From Thermotoga sp. SG1 (GTDB lineage: Bacteria; Thermotogota; Thermotogae; Thermotogales; Thermotogaceae): a stretch of 64,000 nucleotides of DNA. The position numbers and the translations under genes were made by a program. Under the pieces are notes generated by a model that saw only the letters and a program-made list of their open reading frames with translations, did no database searches and had not been told where the DNA came from. How positions within the stretch are numbered: position 1 is the stretch's first letter; every line of letters begins with the position of its first letter. Location: the NCBI RefSeq assembly GCF_002865985.1, contig NZ_LNDD01000002.1, forward strand, positions 62,001 through 126,000, read 5' to 3'. This document shows positions 44,684-54,869 of the stretch, piece after piece.

Positions 44684-45829
44684 ATGAAAAAACTCTGGAT
44701 ATTCATCTTCAGCGTGTTGATTTTGAGTTATGCGTTTTCGTTCTCCCCGTCAGGATCCATGAAGGTTGGCTATTCCTACGGTCTGGAAAATCAAACCGGG
44801 TCGAGCTACACAGAACTCTATCTTTCGGGGAACAACCTCTCCGGTGAGTTCACAACGAAAGACCTGAAACTCGACTCCGGATACATAAACCTCGATACAG
44901 ATCTGATAGACCTGAAGGCATATTACAACAGGTTGTTTGGTTCTACAGGAGACTGGATGGGAATATACACCTTTGACGACGATGGAGAGCAGAGAAACGG
45001 TGTTGAGGTCACATCCTTTGGATTCAGGGGCGTGATCGCAGGCGATGTTCAGTACCTTCAGTACCGTGGTGGTTTTTCTGATATTTCTTTCAGCATGATG
45101 GCAGGAAAACATTCCACGGTCAACGACCTTTACTTTGATTTCAACTGGGAGCCCAACCTGAGATACTTTGGAGAAATCGGCGTGAGTTACGAGGAAAAAG
45201 TGGGCGCAGAGAATTTCTTCTACATGATGGGAATCTCTTCCGTTGACTGGAGACACGGTGCGAAGATAACTGGCGTTGGATCCGAAACACGTCTGGATTA
45301 CTGTGACTTCGTGAACGACAATAGCCTGAAAGGGGAGATACTCGCAAACCTCTGGACAACACTGGGAGATTTCAAACTCTGGATGGATTACAGGTTCAAG
45401 TCAAAAACCCCAAAGTACGGTTTTGAGTACTCAGCAAACGACCTCTGGTTCAAAGTCTGGAAAGAAGGAACGAAGTTTGACTCCGATATTCTCAACTGGG
45501 ACGATTTTGGAATGGAAGTTGGAAAGAACTTCACTTTTATAGGCTTCAATGGAAAGGTCTCCTACAGGTTTGGAAAGCCCGCTCACGATTCCACAACGGC
45601 CATGGGAGAGGTTTTCTACGCAGAACTTTCCAGATCCTTTGGGAGCATAAATTTCTTCGCCAAATGGCAGTACTTGAACACGCTCTACACAGAGGCGTAC
45701 ACAGCCTATTACGAGTTGAAGGTGTCCCAGGGAAATTCTGAGTTCAAAATCGCCCTCGGTGATGGAGATTTTTCAAGCAAAACGACGTTTCAGAAAAAGG
45801 TTACCCTTGAATTTTCAACATGGTGGTAA
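44684..45829 (+). CDS. Predicted outer-envelope beta-barrel protein
   Basis: A 381-residue exported protein with signal KKLWIFIFSVLILSYAFS. The mature part is rich in short amphipathic strands with aromatic residues alternating (MKVGYSYGLENQ, SFGFRGVIAGDVQYLQYRGG, INFFAKWQYLNTLYTEAYTAYYELKVSQG) and ends in LEFSTWW, an aromatic C-terminus as in outer-membrane barrels. No catalytic motif. It may be a maltodextrin porin or scaffold. ATG 44684 suits GAGGTGA better than GTG 44675. Confidence 0.62.
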   Translation: MKKLWIFIFSVLILSYAFSFSPSGSMKVGYSYGLENQTGSSYTELYLSGNNLSGEFTTKDLKLDSGYINLDTDLIDLKAYYNRLFGSTGDWMGIYTFDDDGEQRNGVEVTSFGFRGVIAGDVQYLQYRGGFSDISFSMMAGKHSTVNDLYFDFNWEPNLRYFGEIGVSYEEKVGAENFFYMMGISSVDWRHGAKITGVGSETRLDYCDFVNDNSLKGEILANLWTTLGDFKLWMDYRFKSKTPKYGFEYSANDLWFKVWKEGTKFDSDILNWDDFGMEVGKNFTFIGFNGKVSYRFGKPAHDSTTAMGEVFYAELSRSFGSINFFAKWQYLNTLYTEAYTAYYELKVSQGNSEFKIALGDGDFSSKTTFQKKVTLEFSTWW

Positions 45830-45844
45830 GGAGGTGCTTGGGGC

Positions 45845-47827
45845 ATGAAAAAGATCCTGCTTTTTGCTGTTTTGCTGATGAGTATCTTCGCGTTCTCTGA
45901 TGTCTTCGTCGAAAACGGCAAGGTGGTTTTCACCTTCGAGTGGGAAGGTGCAAAAGTGGTTTATCTTGCCGGAACTTTTAACAACTGGAGTCCAACGGCC
46001 CTTCCAATGGAAGAAGTTGAATCCGGACTCTGGAGAGTAGAGCTTGAACTTGAACCTGGAACGTACCAGTACAAGTACGTGATAGATGGCACCATGTGGA
46101 AGGAAGATCCACGCGCTCCAGGATACGTGGACGATGGATTTGGGGGCTACAACGGAATATTCACCCTCGTAGAAAAAGACGGAGAACTCTTTATCGTTGG
46201 CCCTCAGAAGAAAGGAGAGGAAAAAGAATACGAACCCAATCCAGAAAGGGAAGACACCATATTTGTTGAAGATGGCGTTGTGGTTATCAGATACTACAAC
46301 CCCGATGCTGAGTTTGTAACCATAGCCGGAAATTTCAACAACTGGAACGCAGAGGAGATAGAAATGTACCCAATAGAGGACGGCTGGTGGGAGGGAGTTC
46401 TGGAACTTGGTCCTGGTATCTACGAATACAAGTTTGTTGTCAACGGAGAAAAATGGGTCACAGATCCAAATGCGTTCGCGTTCGTTGACGATGGATTTGG
46501 AGGAAAAAATGGAGTTTTCGAAGTCTATGAAGAGAACGGGGAACTGAAGGTGAAATCTCCTGTTGAAAAGGAAAAGAGCATCGCTGAAGAAAAAGAACCT
46601 GTTGTTCAGGAAAGCACTCTCAAAGAGGGTCTCACTGTGGAAGGTGGATACGTCGTTTTTGCCGTTAAGAAACCAGAAGCTTCTGAAGCTTATGTTGCTG
46701 GAAGCTTCAACAACTGGAGTACAACGGCAAACCCAATGGAAAGAAAGGGAGATCTGTGGGTAGCAAGGATCAAATTGACACCAGGAACCTACCAATACAA
46801 ATATGTCTTCACGATAGCAGGAAGCCAGGTCTGGCAGGAAGATCCTTACGCTCCTTCCTATGTGCCCGATGGTTTTGGAGGAAAAAATGGTGCCTTCAGG
46901 CTCGTGGAGAAAGATGGAGAACTGGTGATAGAACCACTTGAGGAGAAAACAAGCGGTGAAACACCGTTCTTTGGAAAATACTCCATTTACTTGACTTATC
47001 AGTATGCAACGGATACGTTTTTGAATCCTCTCGTAGGCTCTCATAATCTCACTCTTGGAGTGCGAACCGATCTTTTGAAGGCAACTCTCAGTTTCAACCC
47101 TGGTGGATCTTTGCTTGAAAGTGCAAAGATAGATGTGGAAAGCGATGGTTTCAAGGTCTTTGGTCACTACAACGCACCCATTCTGGGTGAAGAAACACCT
47201 TACGAAGGATGGTTCCACAAAACCGGTTTTGGTCTGGGAATTTCCGTTCTTTCGTACGAGATCATAGCTGATGTAGGATTCGACACCGATGCCAAAAAAG
47301 AAAGATTTCTCCTTGGTGTTTCAGGAGAAAACTTCGGTGCGTATTTTGGTATCAACTACCTTCTTGGAGTGGAAAAGGTGAATCTTTTGGGCTTCTTCTC
47401 CTTTGATCTTCTCGGTGCCACGACGACCATCTGGACAGGAACGATTTTCGACAAGCCTGTTCTTTATTTCGTGAATCTTTCAATCGATGCCGATGCCTAC
47501 GATCTGAACTACCTCTATTACGAGAAAACCTCCACCGACGATAAAGGCCTTCTGAAGGCCAGTCTGGATATCTTCAATCTGGAACTTTATGGAGATTACA
47601 ACATGAACAACAACACCTACACCGTGAGTGCAGGATACGTGTTCGATGATACTTATGTTCTTGGTCTTTCCTACAGATATGGTGATTACAACAATTTTGA
47701 AACTGATCCTGACTGGATTTCTGTCTTTGGAGAACTCAGAAACGACACGGCAAAGGCAAGGCTCAGTGTTATATACGATGCCTACAAGAACATCTATATG
47801 AACTTCTACGGTGAAGTCAATTTCTGA
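45845..47827 (+). CDS. Triple starch-binding-module protein fused to a barrel-like C-terminus
   Basis: A 660-residue exported protein (signal MKKILLFAVLLMSIFAFS). Three homologous E-set/CBM48-like modules lie at about 20-118, 139-236 and 260-363, each with FNNW (45-48, 164-167, 289-292), a conserved DP and (V/P)DDGFGG-like motif, and Glu/Lys-rich linkers. Residues about 370-660 are strand-rich and end in NIYMNFYGEVNF, suggesting an outer-envelope barrel. I know no standard family with this fusion. Placed between the barrel-like gene and pullulanase, it could hold starch at the toga. The modules are visible; location and barrel are inferred. Confidence 0.78.
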   Translation: MKKILLFAVLLMSIFAFSDVFVENGKVVFTFEWEGAKVVYLAGTFNNWSPTALPMEEVESGLWRVELELEPGTYQYKYVIDGTMWKEDPRAPGYVDDGFGGYNGIFTLVEKDGELFIVGPQKKGEEKEYEPNPEREDTIFVEDGVVVIRYYNPDAEFVTIAGNFNNWNAEEIEMYPIEDGWWEGVLELGPGIYEYKFVVNGEKWVTDPNAFAFVDDGFGGKNGVFEVYEENGELKVKSPVEKEKSIAEEKEPVVQESTLKEGLTVEGGYVVFAVKKPEASEAYVAGSFNNWSTTANPMERKGDLWVARIKLTPGTYQYKYVFTIAGSQVWQEDPYAPSYVPDGFGGKNGAFRLVEKDGELVIEPLEEKTSGETPFFGKYSIYLTYQYATDTFLNPLVGSHNLTLGVRTDLLKATLSFNPGGSLLESAKIDVESDGFKVFGHYNAPILGEETPYEGWFHKTGFGLGISVLSYEIIADVGFDTDAKKERFLLGVSGENFGAYFGINYLLGVEKVNLLGFFSFDLLGATTTIWTGTIFDKPVLYFVNLSIDADAYDLNYLYYEKTSTDDKGLLKASLDIFNLELYGDYNMNNNTYTVSAGYVFDDTYVLGLSYRYGDYNNFETDPDWISVFGELRNDTAKARLSVIYDAYKNIYMNFYGEVNF

Positions 47828-47845
47828 AGGTGAGGTGATCTTTTC

Positions 47846-50377
47846 ATGAAGGTCAGACTCTGGATCCTGCTTGTTCTTCTTTTTGCTGCACTGATCTTTT
47901 CCGAAACCACCATAATAGTTCACTACCACCGGTACGATGGAAAGTACGACGGATGGAACCTCTGGATATGGCCTGTAGAACCCGTCTCCCAGGAAGGGAA
48001 AGCCTACCAGTTTACAGATGAAGACGACTTTGGTAAAGTTGCTATAGTGAAACTGCCTCTTGATCTTACAAAGGTGGGGATCATCGTGAGACTCAACGAG
48101 TGGCAGGCAAAAGACGTTGCAAAAGACAGATTCATAGAGATAAAAGACGGAAAAGCAGAAGTGTGGATCCTTCAAGGAGTGGAGGAGATATTCTACGAAA
48201 AACCAGACACATCTCCTCGAATCTTCTTTGCACAGGCAAGATCGAACAAAGTGATAGAGGCATTTTTAACAAACCCGCTTGATACCAAAAAGAAAGATCT
48301 TTTCAAAGTTACAGTAGACGGAAAAGAGATTCCCATCTCCAGGGTGGAAAAGGCAGATCCTACGGATGTGGATGTGACAAACTACGTGAGGGTCGTTCTC
48401 TCTGAGCCTTTGAGGGAAGAAGATCTCAGAAAAGATGTGGAGCTGATCGTGGAAGGATACAAACCTGCAAGGGTCATCATGATGGAGATCCTGGACGATT
48501 ACTATTACGACGGTGAACTTGGAGCCATTTACTCTCCTGAGAGAACGATCTTCAGAGTATGGTCTCCCGTTGCAAAGTGGGCGAAGGTGCTTCTTTTCAG
48601 AAACGGAGATGACGCAGAACCGTTCAAAGAAGTGGATATGGACTACAGAGGAAACGGCGTGTGGGAAGCGGTGGTGGAAGGAAATCTGGATGGAGTTTTC
48701 TATCTTTACCAACTGGAAAGTTATGGAAAGGTGAGAACAACGGTCGATCCTTATTCCAAAGCAGTTTACGCAAACGGCAAAAAGAGCGCCGTGGTGGATC
48801 TCTCTAAAACGAATCCAGAAGACTGGGAAAGCGACAAAGGGCCACAGATCGGAGGATATGAAGACGCTATAATCTACGAGATTCACATAGCAGACATAAC
48901 CGGTCTTGAAAACTCCGGAGTGAAAAACAGAGGACTTTACCTTGGACTCACAGAGGGGAACACTAAAGGGCCTGGTGGAGTGACAACGGGCCTTTCACAC
49001 CTTGTGGAACTTGGTGTTACGCACGTTCACATACTGCCTTTCTTCGATTTCTACACGGGGGATGAACTGGACAAAGACTTCGAAAAGTACTACAACTGGG
49101 GCTACGATCCTTACCTTTTCATGGTACCTGAAGGGAGATACTCAACGGATCCAAAGAATCCATACACGAGAATCAGAGAAGTCAAAGAGATGGTGAAAGC
49201 CCTGCACAGAAACGGTATAGGCGTGATTATGGACATGGTGTTTCCTCACACTTACGGTATTGGAGAACTCTCTGCCTTCGATCAGACGGTACCCTACTAC
49301 TTCTACAGGATCGACAAGACAGGAGCATATCTGAACGAAAGCGGAGTAGGAAACGTCATCGCAAGTGAAAGACCCATGATGAGAAAATTCATCGTGGATA
49401 CTGTGACATACTGGGTAAAAGAGTACCACATAGACGGTTTCAGATTCGATCAGATGGGTCTTATAGACAAAAAGACCATGTTGGAATTGGAGAAAGCCCT
49501 CCACAAGATCGATCCAACGATCATCATCTACGGTGAACCCTGGGGCGGCTGGGGTGCTCCCATAAGGTTTGGAAAGAACGATGTTACCGGCACACACGTA
49601 GCCGCCTTCAACGATGAGTTCAGAGATGCAATAAGAGGTTCTGTGTTCAATCCAAGCGTCAAAGGATTTGCGATGGGTGGATATGGAAAAGAGACCAAGA
49701 TCAAAAGAGGTGTTGTGGGAAGCATCAACTACGATGGAAAACTCATAAAGAGTTTTGCTTCAGACCCCGAAGAGACCATCAACTACGTTGCTTGTCATGA
49801 CAACCACACCTTGTGGGATAAAAACTACCTTGCCGCAAAAGCAGACAAAAAGAAAAAATGGACCGAAGAAGAGTTGAAGAACGCTCAAAAGCTTTCTGGG
49901 GCAATAATACTCACTTCTCAAGGGGTTGCCTTCCTCCACGGAGGGCAGGATTTCTGCAGGACGAAGAACTTCAACGACAACTCCTACAACGCTCCCATCT
50001 CGATAAACGGATTCGACTACGAAAGAAAGCTTCAGTTCATAGATGTGTTCAATTATTACAAAGGGCTCATAAAACTCAGAAAGGAACATCCTGCATTCAG
50101 ACTAAAAACTGCAGAGGAGATTAAAAAGCACCTGGAGTTTCTGCCTGGTGGAAGAAGGATCGTTGCGTTCATGCTCAAAGATCACGCAGGTGGAGATCCG
50201 TGGAAAGACATAGTGGTGATTTACAACGGAAATCTAGAAAAAGAAACATACAAACTTCCGGAAGGAAAGTGGAACCTCGTTGTGAATGGACAAAAAGCGG
50301 GTACAGAAGTGATCGAGGTTGTAGAAGGAACGATCGAACTGGAACCACTCTCTGCCTACGTTCTGTACAGGGAATGA
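47846..50377 (+). CDS. pulA: Type I pullulanase
   Basis: An 843-residue debranching enzyme cutting alpha-1,6 links in pullulan and amylopectin. Signal peptide [19 protein letters not shown]41 (about 20-115: [23 protein letters not shown]), CBM48 ([20 protein letters not shown]), then GH13_14 with [23 protein letters not shown] (nucleophile near 535), IIYGEPWGG (acid near 563) and [10 protein letters not shown]. The exported form matches an outer-envelope enzyme. Same length as remembered T. maritima PulA (TM1845). Confidence 0.96.
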   Translation: MKVRLWILLVLLFAALIFSETTIIVHYHRYDGKYDGWNLWIWPVEPVSQEGKAYQFTDEDDFGKVAIVKLPLDLTKVGIIVRLNEWQAKDVAKDRFIEIKDGKAEVWILQGVEEIFYEKPDTSPRIFFAQARSNKVIEAFLTNPLDTKKKDLFKVTVDGKEIPISRVEKADPTDVDVTNYVRVVLSEPLREEDLRKDVELIVEGYKPARVIMMEILDDYYYDGELGAIYSPERTIFRVWSPVAKWAKVLLFRNGDDAEPFKEVDMDYRGNGVWEAVVEGNLDGVFYLYQLESYGKVRTTVDPYSKAVYANGKKSAVVDLSKTNPEDWESDKGPQIGGYEDAIIYEIHIADITGLENSGVKNRGLYLGLTEGNTKGPGGVTTGLSHLVELGVTHVHILPFFDFYTGDELDKDFEKYYNWGYDPYLFMVPEGRYSTDPKNPYTRIREVKEMVKALHRNGIGVIMDMVFPHTYGIGELSAFDQTVPYYFYRIDKTGAYLNESGVGNVIASERPMMRKFIVDTVTYWVKEYHIDGFRFDQMGLIDKKTMLELEKALHKIDPTIIIYGEPWGGWGAPIRFGKNDVTGTHVAAFNDEFRDAIRGSVFNPSVKGFAMGGYGKETKIKRGVVGSINYDGKLIKSFASDPEETINYVACHDNHTLWDKNYLAAKADKKKKWTEEELKNAQKLSGAIILTSQGVAFLHGGQDFCRTKNFNDNSYNAPISINGFDYERKLQFIDVFNYYKGLIKLRKEHPAFRLKTAEEIKKHLEFLPGGRRIVAFMLKDHAGGDPWKDIVVIYNGNLEKETYKLPEGKWNLVVNGQKAGTEVIEVVEGTIELEPLSAYVLYRE

Positions 50378-50400
50378 AGGAAGTGATAAAATGCCACAAG

Positions 50401-50424
50401 AAGCCCCAGCATCTGCTGGGGCTT
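50401..50424 (+). terminator. Hairpin after pulA
   Basis: Perfect 11-bp stem (AAGCCCCAGCA/TGCTGGGGCTT) with a 2-nt loop, but only a short T run (TTTG). It may act as a partial terminator or stabilise the mRNA 3' end ahead of the WD40 gene. Confidence 0.65.
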
Positions 50425-50453
50425 TGAGATTCAATTCGGGAGGTTGATTTACG

Positions 50454-52196
50454 ATGAAAAAACTGGTATTCGGTATCCTGGTTCTTGCAACGGTGCTTCT
50501 CTTTCCACAGACTTTCCACCTGGAGAAGATCCTTGGGTTCAGTGAAGTCTCCGCCATGACGTTTAAAAATGGTTATCTCATACTTGGAACGGGAAATGGA
50601 GAAATCGTTGTCTACAAAGATGGATTCTATTACATGGCATTTAAAGTCCATGAAAATAGGGTAAACAGTGTCGTGTACAGTGATGGTTTCATTGTGAGCG
50701 CATCTGACGATAAAACGGTCGGCGTTACAAACATCGAAACGGGAGAGATTTCTTTGCTCAAAGGTCATATGAAGGGGGTTTCTTCTGTTACTGTTTCGGA
50801 CGGGAAGATCCTCAGCGCCTCCTTCGATGGAACAGTGAAGATATGGTCTTTCCCAGACGGAAAGGAGATATCTAACCAAAGATTTGGACCTTCTGTCGTC
50901 CAAATTGCTGCAAGTGGCAGCAGGTATGTGGTTGGTTTAGCTAATGGACTTGCTGTGATCAGAGATCTTTCGAATCCATCTCTTTCTATTCCTCTCAAAG
51001 CCCATCCAGAAGGGATAAAGAAGATTGTCTTCTCTGAAAATGGCAAACTCATAGCCACGTGTGGAGGAAACTCGGTGAAGGTATGGGATGCTTCGAATGG
51101 AAAACTCGTTCTTCAAAAAGACCATGTCATAACAGTGAATGATGTTGATTTCCTCGGCAACGACATGGTTGTTTTCGTAACAGACGACTACAAAGCCGTG
51201 ATCCTGAACGTTGAAAACGGAGAGACGGTAAAATCTGTGAACGCGCACAACAACTTTGTCCTTCTGGTCTCATCAGACGATGACACCATAGTCACCTATG
51301 GAATGGACGGCATTGTGAACGTCTGGAGTGCACAGCTGGAACTCAAGTACTCTCTCTTTGGGCACAAACTTTCGGTGAATGCGCTGGCAATTTCAGACGA
51401 TGGAAAGACACTGGCCAGTGGCGGCGACGATAGAGAGATACTTGTCTGGAACGTGGAAGAAGGAAGGGTAACACACAGAATCAAAGCGCTTGCAAGTGTG
51501 AGAAAACTTCTGATAGTTGAAAACACCATCATTTCCTGTCTGGACAGCAACACAATCAAGATATACAACCTAGAAAATGGAAAACTGATCAAAAGGTTAA
51601 AAGTTGGAACAACCAGTACCATGGACATAGCTCTTTTCAATGGGAAAATTGCTGTTGGCTTTTACGATGGAAGTGTTGCACTGTTCGATTATCCTTCCTT
51701 CAACGAGATATGGAGAAAAGATACAGAGCACGAGATCGTTCAAACTATCGATATGAATGAAAAGTTCGTTGCGATTGGAGTATCTTACTCAGATCCAAAG
51801 GGAAAAACAGGATATGTGGAAGTTCTTTCCATGGAAACGGGTGACAAGGTGTTCTCTCTTGATGCCCATGAAGGAAATGTGAACGTCGTAAAGTTCTCAG
51901 GGAATTACCTTGTGTCCGGTGGTGAAGATGGAAAGATCGTACTCTGGAGTTTGAACACGGGTTCAAAGGTGAAGGAGATCTCTCTGGGTGAGGCCGTATC
52001 TTCCTTGCTCTTCAGCGAAGAAAATCTTTTTGTCGGAACATGGAACGGAAACCTGTATGTTTTCGATTTTCCGGAACTAACTTTGAAAACCAAACTGAAG
52101 GTATCGGATCAAAAGGTGGGACATTTTGTGAAGGTAGGCAGTCAACTCTTGATTCCCTGTGGAGATGGAAAGATAAGAATCTTCGAAGAGAAATGA
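50454..52196 (+). CDS. Exported WD40-repeat protein
   Basis: A 580-residue protein with signal peptide KKLVFGILVLATVLLFPQ and about 12-14 WD40-like blades (for example VNALAISDDGKTLASGGDDREILVWNVEEG, VVKFSGNYLVSGGEDGKIVLWSL), so probably two propellers. WD40 proteins are scaffolds; an exported bacterial one beside starch genes could organise envelope enzymes, which is inference. It is transcribed with the same polarity as pulA, 76 nt after its stop. Confidence 0.85.
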   Translation: MKKLVFGILVLATVLLFPQTFHLEKILGFSEVSAMTFKNGYLILGTGNGEIVVYKDGFYYMAFKVHENRVNSVVYSDGFIVSASDDKTVGVTNIETGEISLLKGHMKGVSSVTVSDGKILSASFDGTVKIWSFPDGKEISNQRFGPSVVQIAASGSRYVVGLANGLAVIRDLSNPSLSIPLKAHPEGIKKIVFSENGKLIATCGGNSVKVWDASNGKLVLQKDHVITVNDVDFLGNDMVVFVTDDYKAVILNVENGETVKSVNAHNNFVLLVSSDDDTIVTYGMDGIVNVWSAQLELKYSLFGHKLSVNALAISDDGKTLASGGDDREILVWNVEEGRVTHRIKALASVRKLLIVENTIISCLDSNTIKIYNLENGKLIKRLKVGTTSTMDIALFNGKIAVGFYDGSVALFDYPSFNEIWRKDTEHEIVQTIDMNEKFVAIGVSYSDPKGKTGYVEVLSMETGDKVFSLDAHEGNVNVVKFSGNYLVSGGEDGKIVLWSLNTGSKVKEISLGEAVSSLLFSEENLFVGTWNGNLYVFDFPELTLKTKLKVSDQKVGHFVKVGSQLLIPCGDGKIRIFEEK

Positions 52197-52220
52197 GGGG
52201 GAGTTCCCCCTCTTTCTTTT
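52195..52220 (+). terminator. Terminator after the WD40 gene
   Basis: GAGGGGGA-GT-TCCCCCTC followed by TTTCTTTTAT, overlapping the stop of the convergent ROK gene. Confidence 0.88.
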
Positions 52221-53367
52221 ATACCAGTTTCTCACTTATCATCATAGAAGAAAGGATCGAAGTTCCGACCAGAACCACTTCTTTGTTCGAAAAGCTTCCT
52301 TTTTCAACAGAAACTTCTTTGTCCATGGGATGAACCTGTCTTTTTGTCTCCGATACAATTTTCTCAAAAACACTTTCGGGAAGAAACACTCCTTCTCCTC
52401 CAACGATTACTATTTCTGGGCTCAATATGTTTACAAGGTTTACAATCCCATCTATCAGGATGGTTGTGAACTCGTCCAGGATCTTCTTTGCAAGGTCGTC
52501 CCTTTCGTACAGACTGCACAGAGCTTCGAATTTCTCGTACATGGTCTTTCCAGGAAGGGCTTTTTCCTTTTCGTACTGATGCACACAGTGGGATATGGAT
52601 GTATTCGCCTCCCAGCACCCCACTCTTCCGCAGAAACAGGGCCCTCTGTCGTACATCTTCATGTGGCCTATTTCTCCAGCTGCGTTGAACGATCCCTTGT
52701 ACAACCTTCCTTCAATGATTATTCCTCCACCTATTCCTTCCCTCACGAGAATGTACACGATGTTTTTTCGATCTCCGAAGTGTTTGTTTTTCATCGTCTC
52801 TGCAAGGGCTGCAAGATTTGCATCGTTTTCCAGATAGACTTCGAACACCTTGAAGTACTTCTCTACATCGACGTCTCGCCATCTGTTCAGGTTCGGAGCG
52901 AATGCCAACTTTTTGTGGGTCTTGTCAACAGATCCAGGAACACCTATCACGATGAGAGGAAACACACCGGGGAATCTGGAAATTCTCTCCGTCAGAACTT
53001 TAAAGCATTCTTCTGGTGTATCCGGTGTGTCGAATTCATCGATGACCTCTACAGAACCATCGAAAAAGGAAAGTCCCACAAGAGAGTGTGTCACTCCAAG
53101 ATCGACCACTACCGCTCTGGAAAATTCTCTGTTCACATATAACCTTTTGGAATGCCTTCCGAGTTTGGAAGGGAGAATTCCCTTTTCGTAGATCATCTTC
53201 TTTCTCTTCATCTCGTTCACAAGCTTTGTAACGGTGCTGGGATCAAGCCCTGTTTTTTCCGAGATCATGTTTCGAGTGACCCCCGGTTCAAACCTTATTG
53301 TGTTGAGAATTCTCAATTTATTGATCGTCCTTGTCTGTTTCAGAGAATATATTTCCATGTTTTGCAA
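52219..53367 (-). CDS. ROK-family transcriptional regulator
   Basis: A 382-residue ROK protein. N-terminal winged helix (TINKLRILNTIRFEPGVTRNMISEKTGLDPSTVTKLVNEM), then the sugar-kinase-like fold with DLGVTHSLVG and the zinc motif GPCFCGRVGCWEA (about 245-257). Usually binds a sugar or oligosaccharide and represses transport genes. TTG start behind AAAGGAGGT. Being the last gene of the CUT2 transporter cluster (14 nt after rbsA-like), it likely controls that operon, or the neighbouring cellobiose genes. Confidence 0.9.
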   Translation of the reverse strand: MQNMEIYSLKQTRTINKLRILNTIRFEPGVTRNMISEKTGLDPSTVTKLVNEMKRKKMIYEKGILPSKLGRHSKRLYVNREFSRAVVVDLGVTHSLVGLSFFDGSVEVIDEFDTPDTPEECFKVLTERISRFPGVFPLIVIGVPGSVDKTHKKLAFAPNLNRWRDVDVEKYFKVFEVYLENDANLAALAETMKNKHFGDRKNIVYILVREGIGGGIIIEGRLYKGSFNAAGEIGHMKMYDRGPCFCGRVGCWEANTSISHCVHQYEKEKALPGKTMYEKFEALCSLYERDDLAKKILDEFTTILIDGIVNLVNILSPEIVIVGGEGVFLPESVFEKIVSETKRQVHPMDKEVSVEKGSFSNKEVVLVGTSILSSMMISEKLV

Positions 53368-53381
53368 TTTGTGAACCTCCT

Positions 53382-54869
53382 TTACCCATTCAATCCAGCT
53401 GCGAGTTTCATAATTTTTTCTTGAGAAGCCTCTTTAGCGTCGATGATACCGGCGAGTTTTCCAAAACTCATCACAGCGATTCTATCACTCATTTGAAGAA
53501 CTTCTGGAAGTTCAGAAGAGATCATGATGACTCCTACTCCCTCTTTTGCAAGATGCGACATGATTTTGTAGATCTCCGCCTTTGCTCCGACATCTATTCC
53601 TCTTGTAGGTTCATCGAGTATGAGGATCTTTGGTTTCAGAGCGAGCCACTTTGCAAGTACCACCTTTTGTTGGTTTCCTCCGGAAAGATACAGAACCTTC
53701 CTGTCCGGATACGGAGGTCTTACATCGAATGTTTCAATCGCCCACTTTGCCAGTTCTTTCTCCTTCCTGAACGATATGAATGGTCCTTTCTTTATCCTGT
53801 CAAGACTGGGAAGCGATACGTTCTGCATGATACTCATGATGAGTATGAGCCCAAGTCTTTTTCTATCTTCTGGCACAAGTCCCATTCCATGTTCTATCGC
53901 ATCCAGTGGATGGTTTATCTCAACTTTCTTTCCTTCTATGTATATCTCCCCACTCTTCTTTGGTCTGAAACCAAATATCGTTTCCATCAACTCTGTCCTT
54001 CCTGCCCCAACGAGCCCTGCAAATCCAAGGATTTCTCCTCTTCTCAAGTTGAACGATACATTCTCAAAGCCCTCTCCAGAAAGGTTCTTCACCTCCAGTA
54101 CCACTTCCCCAGGTTCGTGTTCTTCTTTTATGTAAAATTTCTCAAGTTTTCTTCCCACCATCATCTCCACGATCCTTTCTTTCGTCAGGTTCTCTATTCT
54201 GTCTGTTCCTATGTACTCTCCATCCCTCAGAACGCTCACTCTGTCACATATCTCGAAGATCTCCTCCAGTCTGTGTGATATGAAGAGTATCGCAACTCCT
54301 TTCTCCTTGAGTTTCTTCACCACCTCAAAAAGTTTCTCCGTCTCTTTCTGTGTGAGAGAGGATGTTGGCTCGTCTAAAATGAGTACTTTCGCCCTCTTGT
54401 AAACTGCCCTCGCTATCTCCACCATCTGCTGGATCGCTATGGAGTATCTCCCCAGTTTCTCCTCAGGATCTATCTCTATCCCAAATTCTTCTCTCATGAA
54501 TCTTTCCGTCTCTCTGTACATCTTCCTGTAATCTACGAATATCCCTCTCTTTTCTTCGTCCCCCATGAACATGTTTTCCGCCACAGACAGATTATCCATC
54601 ACCGATAGCTCCTGAAACACCGTCACTATCCCCGCTTTTATCGCTTCGCTCGGATGACTCCATCTTACACTTCTGCCATCGTATATGATCTCCCCTTCAT
54701 CGGGTTCATACACCCCTGCTATGATCTTCATCAACGTGCTCTTTCCCGCTCCGTTCTCTCCCACTATCGCATGTACCTCTCCTGGATAAAACTCCATGCT
54801 CACTCCCTTGAGTGCGTGTACCCCGGGGAATCTTTTGTGTATCCCCCTCACCTCAAGTATGGGCTTCAT
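53382..54869 (-). CDS. CUT2-type sugar ABC ATPase (RbsA-like)
   Basis: A 495-residue double ATPase. First domain: GENGAGKST Walker A, RYSIAIQQM signature region (degenerate), VLILDEPTSSL; second: degenerate GLVGAGRTE, LSGGNQQKV and ILILDEPTRGID. Energises import of a ribose-, xylose- or similar sugar. Substrate not determinable. Overlaps the permease stop by 4 nt. The 5' half uses many G-ending codons, unlike the 3' half. Confidence 0.93.
   Translation of the reverse strand: MKPILEVRGIHKRFPGVHALKGVSMEFYPGEVHAIVGENGAGKSTLMKIIAGVYEPDEGEIIYDGRSVRWSHPSEAIKAGIVTVFQELSVMDNLSVAENMFMGDEEKRGIFVDYRKMYRETERFMREEFGIEIDPEEKLGRYSIAIQQMVEIARAVYKRAKVLILDEPTSSLTQKETEKLFEVVKKLKEKGVAILFISHRLEEIFEICDRVSVLRDGEYIGTDRIENLTKERIVEMMVGRKLEKFYIKEEHEPGEVVLEVKNLSGEGFENVSFNLRRGEILGFAGLVGAGRTELMETIFGFRPKKSGEIYIEGKKVEINHPLDAIEHGMGLVPEDRKRLGLILIMSIMQNVSLPSLDRIKKGPFISFRKEKELAKWAIETFDVRPPYPDRKVLYLSGGNQQKVVLAKWLALKPKILILDEPTRGIDVGAKAEIYKIMSHLAKEGVGVIMISSELPEVLQMSDRIAVMSFGKLAGIIDAKEASQEKIMKLAAGLNG

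Noticed and set aside
45815-47218. 467-codon ORF on the minus strand
   Set aside because: Antisense to the triple-module starch protein, whose repeats are unmistakable.
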